A DNA stretch of 64,000 nucleotides from assembly GCA_016721465.1 (NCBI GenBank), contig JADKIA010000031.1, positions 1 through 64,000 of the forward strand, given 5' to 3'. Below, one piece after another: positions 26,052 through 35,599 of this stretch. Both the position numbers and the translations under genes were made by a program. Numbering within the stretch: position 1 is the first letter of the stretch; the number at the start of each line of letters is the position of its first letter. The DNA is from Ideonella sp. (GTDB taxonomy: Bacteria > Pseudomonadota > Gammaproteobacteria > Burkholderiales > Burkholderiaceae_C). The notes beneath the pieces are model-generated. The model made no database searches. It worked only from the letters and a program-made list of their open reading frames with translations, and had not been told where the DNA came from.

Positions 26052-29000
26052 TCAACTCAGGGCTATGTCGGCGGTGGTCTCCACTTCGGCAAGCAGAGTT
26101 GTGGGCTCCTCAGAATCTCCTTGGCGTGCTTCTGTTTTGAGGCTGCCCAGAAATTGCTCCACATCCTTCGGCCGACCATGGAACCAACCTTGCTGGACTG
26201 GGCAGCCGTGCGCGTGGAGGAAACTCGACATCTCCGCCGTCTCGACCCCTTCGGCGACGACGTTGAGGTCGAGATGCGAGCCCATGGACAGAATCGAACG
26301 TACGATGCCCACGCTGGCGGCATCCTGCGGCAGCCCGGCCGTGAAGCTGCGATCGATCTTGATTTCGTACAGCGGCAGTTGCTGCAAGTAGGACAGACTC
26401 GAAAACCCGGTGCCGAAATCATCGATCGAGAAGCGTACACCCAGGGACACCAGTTCAGTCAGGCGCGCAGCCACCCCTGCGACGTCGGATATCAGAAGAT
26501 TCTCGGTGATCTCGAGGATGAGACCACCCGGTGGTGCGCCGCTCATCTCCAGCGCTTCGCGTACCCGAGACACGAAACCGGCGTCGTTGAACTGCTTGGG
26601 ACTGATGTTGATCGACAAGGTCTGCAGGTTTCCGGCCGCATGCATGCGCGCCAGGATTGCGCATCCGGCGCTCAGCACCCAACTGCCCAGATCGACGATG
26701 GCGCCGCATGTCTCTGCCAGCGGGATGAATTGATCGGGCGGCACGAGCCCACGCTCGGGGTGTGACCAGCGCAGCAAGGCTTCGCCACCAACGCCAACGC
26801 CGTCCCGTCCCACTTGCGGTTGCACTTGCAGGAAGAACTGCTCCGAGCCGATGGCTGCCCGGAGGTCCTCTTCCAGTTCGAGTTGATCCTGGAACCCGTC
26901 CATCATCTTTCGCTCGAAGAAGACCAGGCTGTTGCGTCCCGAGGACTTGGATCGTCTCAAAGCGAGCTGGGACTCCCTCAGCACCTCTTCCGGATCAGCC
27001 AGATTGCCGTCGATGAAGCTGACGCCGACACTGGCCTGGAGCGCCAACGTCAAGTTGCCCATCTTGATGGGCTGCGCCAGCGCACCCAGCAGCTTTCGCG
27101 CAGTGGCATCGACGGCACGTGTGGCCTCCAGCACGTCGTCGCGCTCGGTCATCACGACCAGGACGAACTCATCACTCCCGGTCCGTGCGACCAGGTCCGT
27201 GCGGCGCAGGTTGTTGGACAAGCGGTGGGCCACTTCGCGCAGCACGTGGTCGCCCACCTGCGAGCCGTGGGCCACGTTCACTGACTTGAACTGGTCCAGG
27301 TCCACGCAGATCACTGCCGCCATTCCGCCGCCGGCAGCGACCAGCCCGTGCGCCGCGGCCAGTCGTTCGCCGAGCTGTCGCCGGTCGGGCAACCCGGTGA
27401 GCGGATCGCACATAGCGCCGGCCGGCGCCATCGGCAGGTCGTCGCGAGCTGCTGTAGGGCGAGCTGCCTCGCGTGCGGCCCCCATGCTGGAGTGAGCAAT
27501 GACGAATCCGCCCTTGCCGGACTGCTTGACCGCATACATCGCCGCGTCAGCGGCGTGGATCAGCGTCTCGGCGCTTGTCGCGTGCCGTGGGTAGCTGGCG
27601 ACCCCGACGCTGGCACCGACCTGGGCCGTTTCACCGTTCGGAAGCAAGAAGGGCATCTTGAAGCTCTGGATCAGCTGGGTCGCCATGTCGGCCACCGCGG
27701 GATGCAGCGCATCCAGACCTTCCATCATCACCACCAGCTCGTCACCGCCCAGGCGCCCCACGATGTCGGAGCCGCGCATGAACAGAGTGCGCAGCCGTCG
27801 TGCCACTTCGATCAGGACCGCATCGCCAGCGGCGTGACCCCAGCGATCGTTGACGCCCTTGAAGCCGTCCAGGTCGATGAACATCAGCGTCACCGCGCCG
27901 CCCGCACTCTGGGCGGAATGCAGATGCTGGTCCAGCGAAGACTCGATGTAGGCTCGGCTCTTCAATCCGGTGAGGGCGTCGTGCTCGGCCCGATGCTGCG
28001 CGGACCTCTCCTGCAGCTTGCGCTGCGTGATGTCGTACAACACCCCCTCAACACGATGATCGCCGGATGACTCGTCGGCGATGACCGACACCATGCAATG
28101 GACCCACACGGCTCGCCCGTCGGATCGGACCAGTTCGAGGTCCCGGTCTTCGGGTTGCGAGGAGGCGCGCGCCAGCTGCACCAGTTCTGCCAGCTGCGAC
28201 GGGTCTCGGAAGGACTTGCTCGAAAACTCGAACAGAGGCGACCGTTCGATGTCGCCGGCTGACATACCCAGCAGGCGCCCCAGGGCCGGGTTGGCCTGCA
28301 ACAGCCGCCCGTGCGACGACATGATGAAGATACCGGCGCTGGTGGATGCGAAGATGCCACGGTAGCGCGCTTCCATCACCGCGATTTCATCGCGCATGGC
28401 ACGTTCACGCTCGAGGGCCTGCTGCTGCAGGTCGAGCAAGAGGTTCGCTGCCGTCGTCACCACGCCCACCTCATCGCCCTCGTGCTGTTTCGTGATGCCC
28501 AGGCGCATGGATGTACCGGGCTCGATCTGCGTCAGCTGCTCGGCCAGTTCGTGCATGGGCTTGGACAGCAGGCGGCTGGCCAATGCGTTGAACACCATCA
28601 ACACACCGGTGAGAAGCACGATGATCGCCCCTACGAGCATCGCAGCCTGATTCCGGGCTTCGTTGGACAGGCGGGCGGCATCCAGCCAGACCTGCAGGCG
28701 CCCCACCGTCTCCGCTGGGTTGAACGGTGAACCCAGCACCGACTCGAACGACGGCGGGGCCTGGCTGGCCGCAGCCGCTGAAGCGGCGGCACCGCCAGAC
28801 GTCACCTTGGACGATGCCGTCGCCATCTGGTTGCCGTTGCTGTCGCTGACGGCAATACGAGCCACCGACGGGTGTCGTGCCAGCCCAGCCATCAGTTCCT
28901 TGAGCAACACCTCGTCACGCGCGTAAACGCCCACGGCCACGGTCTGCTCCACCGCCGATGCGATCGAGCGGGCCGACGCCTCACCCGTTGCCAGGTAGTG

Positions 29001-29105
29001 CAAACGCGCCGTGCGGTAGACGAAGATGGAAACCACGGCCGCCAGCGCGACCGCCACGAGAAGGACCGCCGTCTGGAAACGTGTGTGCAAGCTGCGACTG
29101 CGCAT
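26052..29105 (-). CDS. Membrane c-di-GMP protein: HAMP-PAS-GGDEF-GGDEF-EAL
   Basis: A 1017-residue protein with one N-terminal membrane helix (residues about 10-30), a periplasmic region of about 120 residues, a second helix followed by HAMP (residues about 160-230), a PAS domain (YRGIFASTSAGIFIMSSHG), then two GGDEF domains and an EAL domain. The first has an intact-looking RLGGDEL site with FIDLDGFKGVNDRWGH. The second has GSDEF and is probably inactive or regulatory. The EAL domain keeps GGEALLRW, DDFGTGFSSL and KIDRSF, so phosphodiesterase activity is plausible. It is the third gene of an operon with a porin and a periplasmic binding protein, which suggests that it senses the ligand handled by them. 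Confidence 0.85.
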   Translation of the reverse strand: MRSRSLHTRFQTAVLLVAVALAAVVSIFVYRTARLHYLATGEASARSIASAVEQTVAVGVYARDEVLLKELMAGLARHPSVARIAVSDSNGNQMATASSKVTSGGAAASAAAASQAPPSFESVLGSPFNPAETVGRLQVWLDAARLSNEARNQAAMLVGAIIVLLTGVLMVFNALASRLLSKPMHELAEQLTQIEPGTSMRLGITKQHEGDEVGVVTTAANLLLDLQQQALERERAMRDEIAVMEARYRGIFASTSAGIFIMSSHGRLLQANPALGRLLGMSAGDIERSPLFEFSSKSFRDPSQLAELVQLARASSQPEDRDLELVRSDGRAVWVHCMVSVIADESSGDHRVEGVLYDITQRKLQERSAQHRAEHDALTGLKSRAYIESSLDQHLHSAQSAGGAVTLMFIDLDGFKGVNDRWGHAAGDAVLIEVARRLRTLFMRGSDIVGRLGGDELVVMMEGLDALHPAVADMATQLIQSFKMPFLLPNGETAQVGASVGVASYPRHATSAETLIHAADAAMYAVKQSGKGGFVIAHSSMGAAREAARPTAARDDLPMAPAGAMCDPLTGLPDRRQLGERLAAAHGLVAAGGGMAAVICVDLDQFKSVNVAHGSQVGDHVLREVAHRLSNNLRRTDLVARTGSDEFVLVVMTERDDVLEATRAVDATARKLLGALAQPIKMGNLTLALQASVGVSFIDGNLADPEEVLRESQLALRRSKSSGRNSLVFFERKMMDGFQDQLELEEDLRAAIGSEQFFLQVQPQVGRDGVGVGGEALLRWSHPERGLVPPDQFIPLAETCGAIVDLGSWVLSAGCAILARMHAAGNLQTLSINISPKQFNDAGFVSRVREALEMSGAPPGGLILEITENLLISDVAGVAARLTELVSLGVRFSIDDFGTGFSSLSYLQQLPLYEIKIDRSFTAGLPQDAASVGIVRSILSMGSHLDLNVVAEGVETAEMSSFLHAHGCPVQQGWFHGRPKDVEQFLGSLKTEARQGDSEEPTTLLAEVETTADIALS

Positions 29106-29125
29106 GCTGGATCTCGCTGCGCGAA

Positions 29126-29581
29126 TCAGGGCAATCTCAGGACGACGCGAAGCGCTGGATCCTGCGGCTCGCGCGACAGGTAGGCAATGCCCGAAGGATC
29201 GGCACGCAGTCGCTGGATTGCGGCGTTGTCGTCAGCCACGATCTGTGGCGGTTGCACCTGGCCGGTGAAGTGCAGTCGCGCCCAGTAGCTGTTGATGCGC
29301 GCGATGTCCATGCCCGTCAGCGCATGGTAGAAGGCCGCCCGTACCGCGCCATCGCGCTGCTGGTCCAGCGGCGTGGCTGTTTCGCCGGACGGCAGGGTTC
29401 GAGTGCGGCCGGTGTACAGGGCGAGCACGTCACGTTGCGTCAGCGCCTGCACAGTGCGCTGCGCAGACACGACCACATAGAGCGAGTCCGCGGCGACGGA
29501 CCGTCCAGGCGTCGAACACAGCGCGATGGCAGCCAGGACCAGCAGCGCTCGCATCGGCTTGCGGGTGAGTCTGGACATCAT
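29126..29581 (-). CDS. Periplasmic substrate-binding-like protein (PstS/PBP-like), single lobe
   Basis: A 151-residue protein with a signal peptide (MRALLVLAAIALCSTPGRSVAA) and a PBP-like body: VVVSAQRTVQALTQRDVLALYTGRT, DQQRDGAVRAAFYHALTGM and DPSGIAYLSREP. These are the landmarks of the short phosphate-binding-like proteins often encoded next to GGDEF sensors. At this length it holds about one lobe of a normal binding protein. Its start codons (ATGATG) overlap the TGA of the porin gene, and the GGDEF/EAL gene begins 20 bp after its stop. A role in presenting a ligand to the membrane sensor is an inference from that arrangement. Confidence 0.75.
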   Translation of the reverse strand: MMSRLTRKPMRALLVLAAIALCSTPGRSVAADSLYVVVSAQRTVQALTQRDVLALYTGRTRTLPSGETATPLDQQRDGAVRAAFYHALTGMDIARINSYWARLHFTGQVQPPQIVADDNAAIQRLRADPSGIAYLSREPQDPALRVVLRLP

Positions 29582-30896
29582 TGCCCCCAGACGAAGTCGA
29601 GCAGCACCGTCGCCAGCGTCCCCCGCGTGGGCTGGGCATCCGAGTTTCGCCAGCCGGCGCCTCCCACCGGATGCACCTTGAAGCGGTCAGCCTGAATCTT
29701 CAGCGCCGTCGCGGGAGAGATGTCCCAGCGCAAACCGATGCCGATCGTGCTCTGGTCGTACCGGGACAGCGCACCCGCCGCGCCTGCATAGCCAGCCAGT
29801 ATCTGTGCCTGCTGGGCCCCCTGCGGTCCGATCACAGGCGTGAGGGGCGTCACCAGATCGGGGGTCGATGCCGCCGCACGCCGTGGCGCGACGCGGCTGA
29901 CGAGGCCATAGTACGAAACGTCTCCAAGTCGAAAGCTGACGCTGGCATACCCCGCCGGGCATCGAGCGGGCTGTTGGGCACCTTGAGGTTGCTGCCTTCG
30001 GTCACGATTGTCCAGGGCCCGGTGTCGTACTGTGCAGCGAGCGCTACATAGCTACCCAGGCCACCCGCCCACAGGTTCTGGCGCAAGGGTTCGATGGTGT
30101 CGGCGAGGCCGGTGACCGGGATGGCAGCGAGTTGGTCAAGGCCCGCTCGCAACTGCTGAATGTCCGGTCCGAGATCGGCCTTGAGCCGAGTGCGCAGATA
30201 GCTGGCCTTCAACAGCAGCCCGCCTTGTTCCCTGGAGAGGCTGAGCGCCCACACATCGCGCCCATGCAGCGGATACCGTTCGCCCCTGCTGCTGGCCGAG
30301 CTGCTGTTGAAGGAGCCCGTGGCGACGTGGGCACGCCAATTGGCGTCGACAGAGGTCCATCGGTGCTCCAGGTCGACTCCGTCCAGAGAAGACACGGGCG
30401 AAAAGCCATAGAAATCGACCGGTGGGCGCACCCACGGCAACGCGTAACCCACGCTTCGGCCGTCAGCGAACAGGAAGATGTCCGGGCTGGTCCGTCCGAC
30501 GCGAACGCGCGTGTTGGGGCCGAGGCGATAGGCGGCATAGGCCCATTCGATGGATTCGGACAGCGACGTGCCCGGCGGCCGCTGGAACCCGACGGCCTGG
30601 ACGGCGCCCTCCCACAGCGCGCCGCCGCTCCAGTTCAGTTGAACACCGGCGCGCGAATCTGACGTGAAGCTTGTCGACGAGGTCGCGCCCGGCTGATTCC
30701 CGTTGCGCATGAAGCCCCAGCCGCTTCCTCCCGACTGCGAGGTAAGCCCCACGGTGCCGAAGCCGCTCAAGCTCCAGGCCGATTCCGCCTCTGCATGGGC
30801 AGTTGGGATCGATCCAGCGGCCAGAGACAGTGCGAGTGCCGATTGCGTCAACCAGCGCTGAGGGGCATTGCTTGAGCAAAGTCGATCCAAACGCAT
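29578..30896 (-). pseudogene. Outer-membrane porin-like protein with one frameshift
   Basis: From the ATG at 30896 the frame begins with a signal peptide (ALALSLAAGSIPTAHAEA) and continues as a beta-barrel protein (WSLSGFGTVGLTSQSG, RVGRTSPDIFLFADGRSVGYA, PPVDFYGFSPVSSLDGVDLEHRW). Near 29955 the frame breaks inside a run of four G; adding one base restores GYASVSFRLGDVSYYG and reading to the natural end LLDFVWGQ at 29578. The stop overlaps the start of the binding-protein gene. The barrel would admit a solute, probably the one bound by the next protein. A homopolymer indel suggests that this may be an assembly error rather than real loss. Confidence 0.7.
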
Positions 30897-31150
30897 TGTG
30901 TTTACCAGGCGAGCGCAGGGTTGCGCATCAGGAAGTTCGGACGATGGCACCGAAACTTGAGCGCTATCGCCTGTAGCGCCGCACGAGCCAAGAAGCGCAC
31001 CAAAAAGGGGCTGCCCGCATTCCGCATCGCTCAAGTTCGGTGCGTCTGCGGTCGAAAGACCCTGCAGAGTCCATTCGGCCCTGCTGCGCTGCAGTGCGGA
31101 GCCCTGCACATAGACGTTGGTCCTGAAACACCTAAGAGGAGACTGCCACC

Positions 31151-32908
31151 ATGGGCAACCTGAAGATCTCAACGCGCCTGACGATTCTCATTGCCTTCCT
31201 TTCCGTGCTGATGATCACGGTCGGCGGGATGGGCCTCTATGGCACCTCCAAAGCCAACGATTCCATGCGCGGGGTGTACGACGATCGCCTCGTCCCGATG
31301 GGGCAACTGTCGGCCGTTGGTGGCCGCCTCACGAGCAACCGCGTCGCACTGCTGCGGGTGATGCTGAACCCCACGCCGGAAGCCGTCGCCAAAGGCGTCG
31401 CGGCCGTGGAGGCCAACGCGGTGGAAATCACCAAGCAGTGGGACGCCTACATGGCCACGTACCTGACGCCGGAGGAAAAGAAGCTGGCCGAGGAGTTCGT
31501 GATGACGCGCAAGGCCTATCTGGATGGGGCGCTGCTGCCCGCGATCCAGGCTTTGAAGGCCAACGAGATCGAGAAGGCCAAGCAGATCTTCATGATCACC
31601 GTACCGGCTCTTGTGGCACCTGTCGAAGCCAGGATCGGCGCATTGATGCAGTTGCAACTCGACGTGGCCATGGCGGAGAACAAAGCAGCCGTGGCGCGTT
31701 ACGAGACCATTCGCAACCTGTCCCTGGGCCTCACAGCAACAGGTTTGGTGCTGTCCGTGCTGCTGGGCGTGTTCATCACGCGAGGCATCCTCGGCGAATT
31801 GGGCACCGAGCCCCGCACGGCGGCCAGCCTGGTCACCGCAGTGGCACAGGGTGATCTGAGTGTGCGCATCGACCTGAAGCCCGGAGACGCCACCAGCCTG
31901 CTGGCCAAGCTGAGTGAAATGCAGGGAAGCCTTGCCGCCGTCGTGACCCATGTGCGCCAGAACTCAGAGAGCGTGGCCACGGCCAGCGCCCAGATCGCGC
32001 AGGGCAATCTGGACTTGTCGAGCCGCACCGAAGAGCAAGCCAGCGCTCTGCAGCAGACCGCGGCGACGATGGAGCAACTCGGTACGACGGTCCGCAACAA
32101 CGCCGACAGCGCCAAGCAGGCCAACCAGCTTGCGCAAGGGGCCTCGGCGGTAGCTGCGCAAGGGGGCGACGTGGTCGGCAAGGTCGTCACCACCATGCAG
32201 GACATCAGCGACAGCAGCCGCAAGATCGGCGACATCATCGGAGTCATCGACGGCATCGCCTTCCAGACCAACATCCTGGCCCTGAACGCGGCCGTCGAAG
32301 CGGCTCGCGCCGGCGAACAAGGGCGAGGTTTCGCCGTGGTGGCCTCCGAGGTACGCAGCCTGGCGCAGCGCAGTGCCGAAGCCGCCAAGGAGATCAAGAC
32401 CCTGATCGGCCGCAGCGTCGAACAGGTGGAGCAGGGCACGGCGCTGGTCGACCAGGCCGGCAAGACCATGGGCGAGATCGTGGGCTCGATCCGGCGCGTG
32501 AGCGACATCGTGGCCGAGATCAGCGCGGCCAGCGCCGAGCAGAGCAACGGCGTCCAGCAGGTGGGTGAGGCCGTGAGCCAGATGGACCAGGCCACGCAGC
32601 AGAACGCCGCGCTGGTGGAAGAAAGTGCCGCCGCCGCAGAAAGCCTGAGGGGCCAGGCCCAGCAACTGGTCCAGGCTGTGGCGGTGTTCAAGCTGTCAGC
32701 GCATGAAGGGTCCGTGAGCCCGGTGCATGTCACGGCTCCGGCAGCGGGCGCGCTAGCAGCAGAGCGCCCCAATCCGGACCGTGCCAAGATCGTCACTCGC
32801 CCGGCGTTCAAGGCCAGGCCTCCCGCTGCACCGGCGCCGGCCGCAGTGGCAAGCCAGCTTGCCAGCGCGACAGCCAAGACCAGCACAGACGACTGGGAGT
32901 CGTTCTGA
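31151..32908 (+). CDS. Methyl-accepting chemotaxis protein with 4HB sensor and CheR tether
   Basis: A 585-residue chemoreceptor. The N-terminal helix ([22 protein letters not shown]), a periplasmic four-helix bundle to about residue 185, a second membrane helix ([17 protein letters not shown]), HAMP, and the signalling hairpin with [20 protein letters not shown] are all present. It ends in DDWESF, a W-x-x-F pentapeptide of the kind that tethers CheR and CheB, after a long Ala/Pro-rich linker. AGGAGA lies just upstream of the ATG. The 254-bp gap to the porin operon is divergent, so both may share a control region. Ligand unknown. Confidence 0.9.
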   Translation: MGNLKISTRLTILIAFLSVLMITVGGMGLYGTSKANDSMRGVYDDRLVPMGQLSAVGGRLTSNRVALLRVMLNPTPEAVAKGVAAVEANAVEITKQWDAYMATYLTPEEKKLAEEFVMTRKAYLDGALLPAIQALKANEIEKAKQIFMITVPALVAPVEARIGALMQLQLDVAMAENKAAVARYETIRNLSLGLTATGLVLSVLLGVFITRGILGELGTEPRTAASLVTAVAQGDLSVRIDLKPGDATSLLAKLSEMQGSLAAVVTHVRQNSESVATASAQIAQGNLDLSSRTEEQASALQQTAATMEQLGTTVRNNADSAKQANQLAQGASAVAAQGGDVVGKVVTTMQDISDSSRKIGDIIGVIDGIAFQTNILALNAAVEAARAGEQGRGFAVVASEVRSLAQRSAEAAKEIKTLIGRSVEQVEQGTALVDQAGKTMGEIVGSIRRVSDIVAEISAASAEQSNGVQQVGEAVSQMDQATQQNAALVEESAAAAESLRGQAQQLVQAVAVFKLSAHEGSVSPVHVTAPAAGALAAERPNPDRAKIVTRPAFKARPPAAPAPAAVASQLASATAKTSTDDWESF

Positions 32909-33312
32909 GCGCGGCTCGCCGCGCGACAACCCGTCCTCAGCCGCCAAGAAGTCCCCGATGACCATGGTGGTCATGCGGCGCTGTGGCACACCTTGGCGCA
33001 CAACCTCATGGGCATTTGAAGTCCGAGCATCGCCTCACGGCCTGAACCAACTCCCCAAGTGCGCCGCTGACGCAATTCAGACCTCTTGCCAGGGCGACCA
33101 AACTCGCAAAATGCGATTCACGCGGCGAACGCAACACGACGGCCACGCATGCGCCGCTTCTGCTATGACCGCCTTGGGCCTATCAAGAGGTTTGTTCTGC
33201 GTTTCATTCACGGCTTGTCAGGCCGGGGCCGCCTTCGGCGAGGCCACGAATGTCTGCTCAGCCTGCAGAGCGCAATCGCCACCGACAGGCCATGCCGCCG
33301 GTGGCTGCCTAC
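32909..33312. other. Gap after the first chemoreceptor
   Basis: About 400 bp with no supported gene. A short GC hairpin directly follows the chemoreceptor stop (32909-32924, seven paired bases, two-base loop) but lacks a T run, so a terminator is uncertain. The gap is convergent with the broken GGDEF/EAL gene on the right. Confidence 0.5.
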
Positions 33313-35060
33313 TCAGGCCGGCGGCGCGGGAGGTACGGCGACCAGCGCGCCCACGTCGGCAGCGCTGTCCGGGCGGCCAAGCAGGTAGCCCTGGACGGAA
33401 GTGCAGCCCAGCGGACGCACCGCGCGCAATTGCTCCTCTGCCTCTACCCCCTCAACCGTGGTCTCCATCTGCATGCCCTGTGCCAATACGGCCACGCCGT
33501 GGATGATGGCGCACAAATCAGGCCGCTCCGGCGCGTCGCGCACGAAGCTTCGGTCGATTTTGAGGTGATCGAACGGAAAGCTGCGCAGGTGGCTAAGCGA
33601 CGAGAAACCGGTACCGAAGTCGTCCACCGCGATGCGCACACCCCTCTCCTGCAGAGCGTGCATCGCGGCCAGCACGGAGGCGGAGTCCTTGAACATGGTG
33701 GACTCGGTGATCTCCAGTTCCAATCGGCGCGCCGGCAGACCGGAGGCGGCCAGCGCCCGCATCACGTCTGGAAGGATGGTGCCACGCACGAACTGCACCG
33801 CCGACACGTTGACCGCCACCGCCACGTGCGTCGGCCAGGCCATGGCATCTCGGCAGGCCTGCTCGAGCACCCAGCGGCCGATGGGCACGATGAGTCCGGT
33901 TTCCTCCGCCAGCGCGATGAACTCTCTCCAGGCGGCACCATGCCGCGCTGCGGAAGGTGCAAGCGCAGCAGCGCCGACGCGCCGACCATCCCACCGGCCC
34001 GCAGGTCGAAGCGCGGCTGGTAGGACAGTACGAACTGCTGCTTGTCCAGCGCGCGGCGGAGGTCGTTTTCCAGCCCGCGCCGCGACTCGATGCGCTCGTT
34101 CATGGCGGGCTCGAGGTAGCTCAGAGCGCCGCGGCCGTCGGACTTGGCGCCGTACAGCGCCAGATCGGCGTTGCGCTGCAGTGTCTCGGGATCGCTGCCG
34201 TCGTGCGGCGCCAGCGCGATGCCCACGCTGGTGCCGATATGCACCAAATGGCCGTCCACCCCGAACGGGCGGCCCAGCGCTTCGATGATGCGATTCGCCA
34301 GGTTGGTGGACCCGGCGGGCTGCTCTCCGCCGCGTTGCACGACGGCGAATTCGTCGCCACCCAAACGGGCCACGACATCCGCTTCGCGTACGCTATTGCG
34401 CAGGCGCAGCGACACCTGCTTGTACAGTGCGTCACCCGTGGCATGCCCGTAGGTGTCGTTGACTGGCTTGAAACGGTCCAGGCCCAGGCACAGCAACGCC
34501 ATGGTCTCGCCGCGCCGGCTGCCCGCCAGCGCGCGTTCGATCTCCTCGCGCAGCACACCGCGGTTGGGCAGTCCGGTCAGCAGGTCGTGGCGAGCCAGGA
34601 AGCTGATGCGCTCCTGCGTCTGGCGCTTCTCGGTCACGTCCTCGTGCAGTGCCACGCAGCTGCCGTCGGCCCGGCGCGAGACCCTGATCTCGATCAGGCG
34701 CCCATCGTCCAACTGCCACTCGCGCTCGCGCGTCCCCTCGGTGCCAGGCGCAGGCGAGGGACGCGAGCGGCTGGCGGCGGTTTCGCGACCAGGCGTCACG
34801 TCGATGATCTGGCGGAAGGTGGCGCCGCGGCGCACCACGCCATCGGGCAGGGACCAGATATTTCGGTAATGGGCGTTCGCCAGCAGCAGCCTGTCCTGCC
34901 CGTCGAATGCGCACATGCCCTGTGGCATGCGCTCCAGTGCCTCGCGCAACGGCTCCAGCTCGCTGCGCAGCTCGGCGTTCTGCGCCCGCAGCACGTCCGC
35001 CGTGCATTCGGCGTCTGCCACGGCTTCCTGCGGATCGGCTGTCTTGGTGATGCTCGGCAT
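33313..35060 (-). pseudogene. PAS-GGDEF-EAL protein, frameshifted, with a degenerate EAL motif
   Basis: From the ATG at 35060 the frame gives a short coiled-coil and PAS-like region (PQGMCAFDGQDRLLLANAHY), a GGDEF domain (RLGGDEF with GLDRFKPVNDTYGH), and the start of an EAL domain. Near 33922 two extra bases (a repeated AG) shift the frame. The rest continues as EETGLIVPIGRWVLEQ, AVNVSAVQF, EITESTMF, DDFGTGFSSL and KIDRSF to the stop at 33313. The signature motif itself reads SALLRL where EALLRW is expected, so the metal-binding Glu is lost and phosphodiesterase activity is doubtful even without the frameshift. No membrane segment is seen; it is a cytoplasmic, probably diguanylate cyclase-type protein. 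Confidence 0.72.
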
Positions 35061-35599
35061 GTCAGGCCAGCTCGCGTTCAGCGTGGCTGTTCGGCGCGAC
35101 GGGCGGCGGTCCATCGGTCGGTTTGGCCCACGCCCGGTTTCGAGCCGCGCCCATGGCTTCGTCATGAACTCCGCGCTTGCAGGCGAGTTCGATCACATAG
35201 CCGTTTGACCAGCTTCCATCACCTTCAGAGCGATCACGCTGCCGATGACTGTTTTCGCGCGGCTCAGCTCGATGGTTCTACGGCTGGTGTGGGTCGGTAT
35301 GTTCAGCTCAGTACCTCGAAGACCGGACGCTCAAGTCTGACGCTATCGGCGTCGGCAGAGGAAACGGCAGTGCACCGGAATTGCTCACCGACTGCGATTG
35401 CATCAATGATGCCGAGCGAACTCGGTGGTTGGCCTCTTCTCCATGCTGGCAGAAGCTGCCCAGCTGGACAGCGGGCTTGCCCGATGGCCAGACGGTACGG
35501 ATCCGCAGTCCACTGGGCTCAGGTCTGCCGGGGTTCGTGCGCATTGCCGCCCCCTGACGGATACGATCAAATGTGCTATCCGCCACTTCGCCCAGACCG
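35061..35599. other. Divergent gap before the hybrid kinase
   Basis: Roughly 540 bp between a minus-strand GGDEF/EAL gene and the plus-strand kinase. No gene is supported. Short stretch 35553-35576 (CCCTGACGGATAC, then AAATGTGCT after four bases) recurs just downstream of vapC at 44094-44115 without the four-base insert, hinting at recombination between the two sites. Promoters for both genes must lie here, but none can be named with confidence. Confidence 0.45.
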
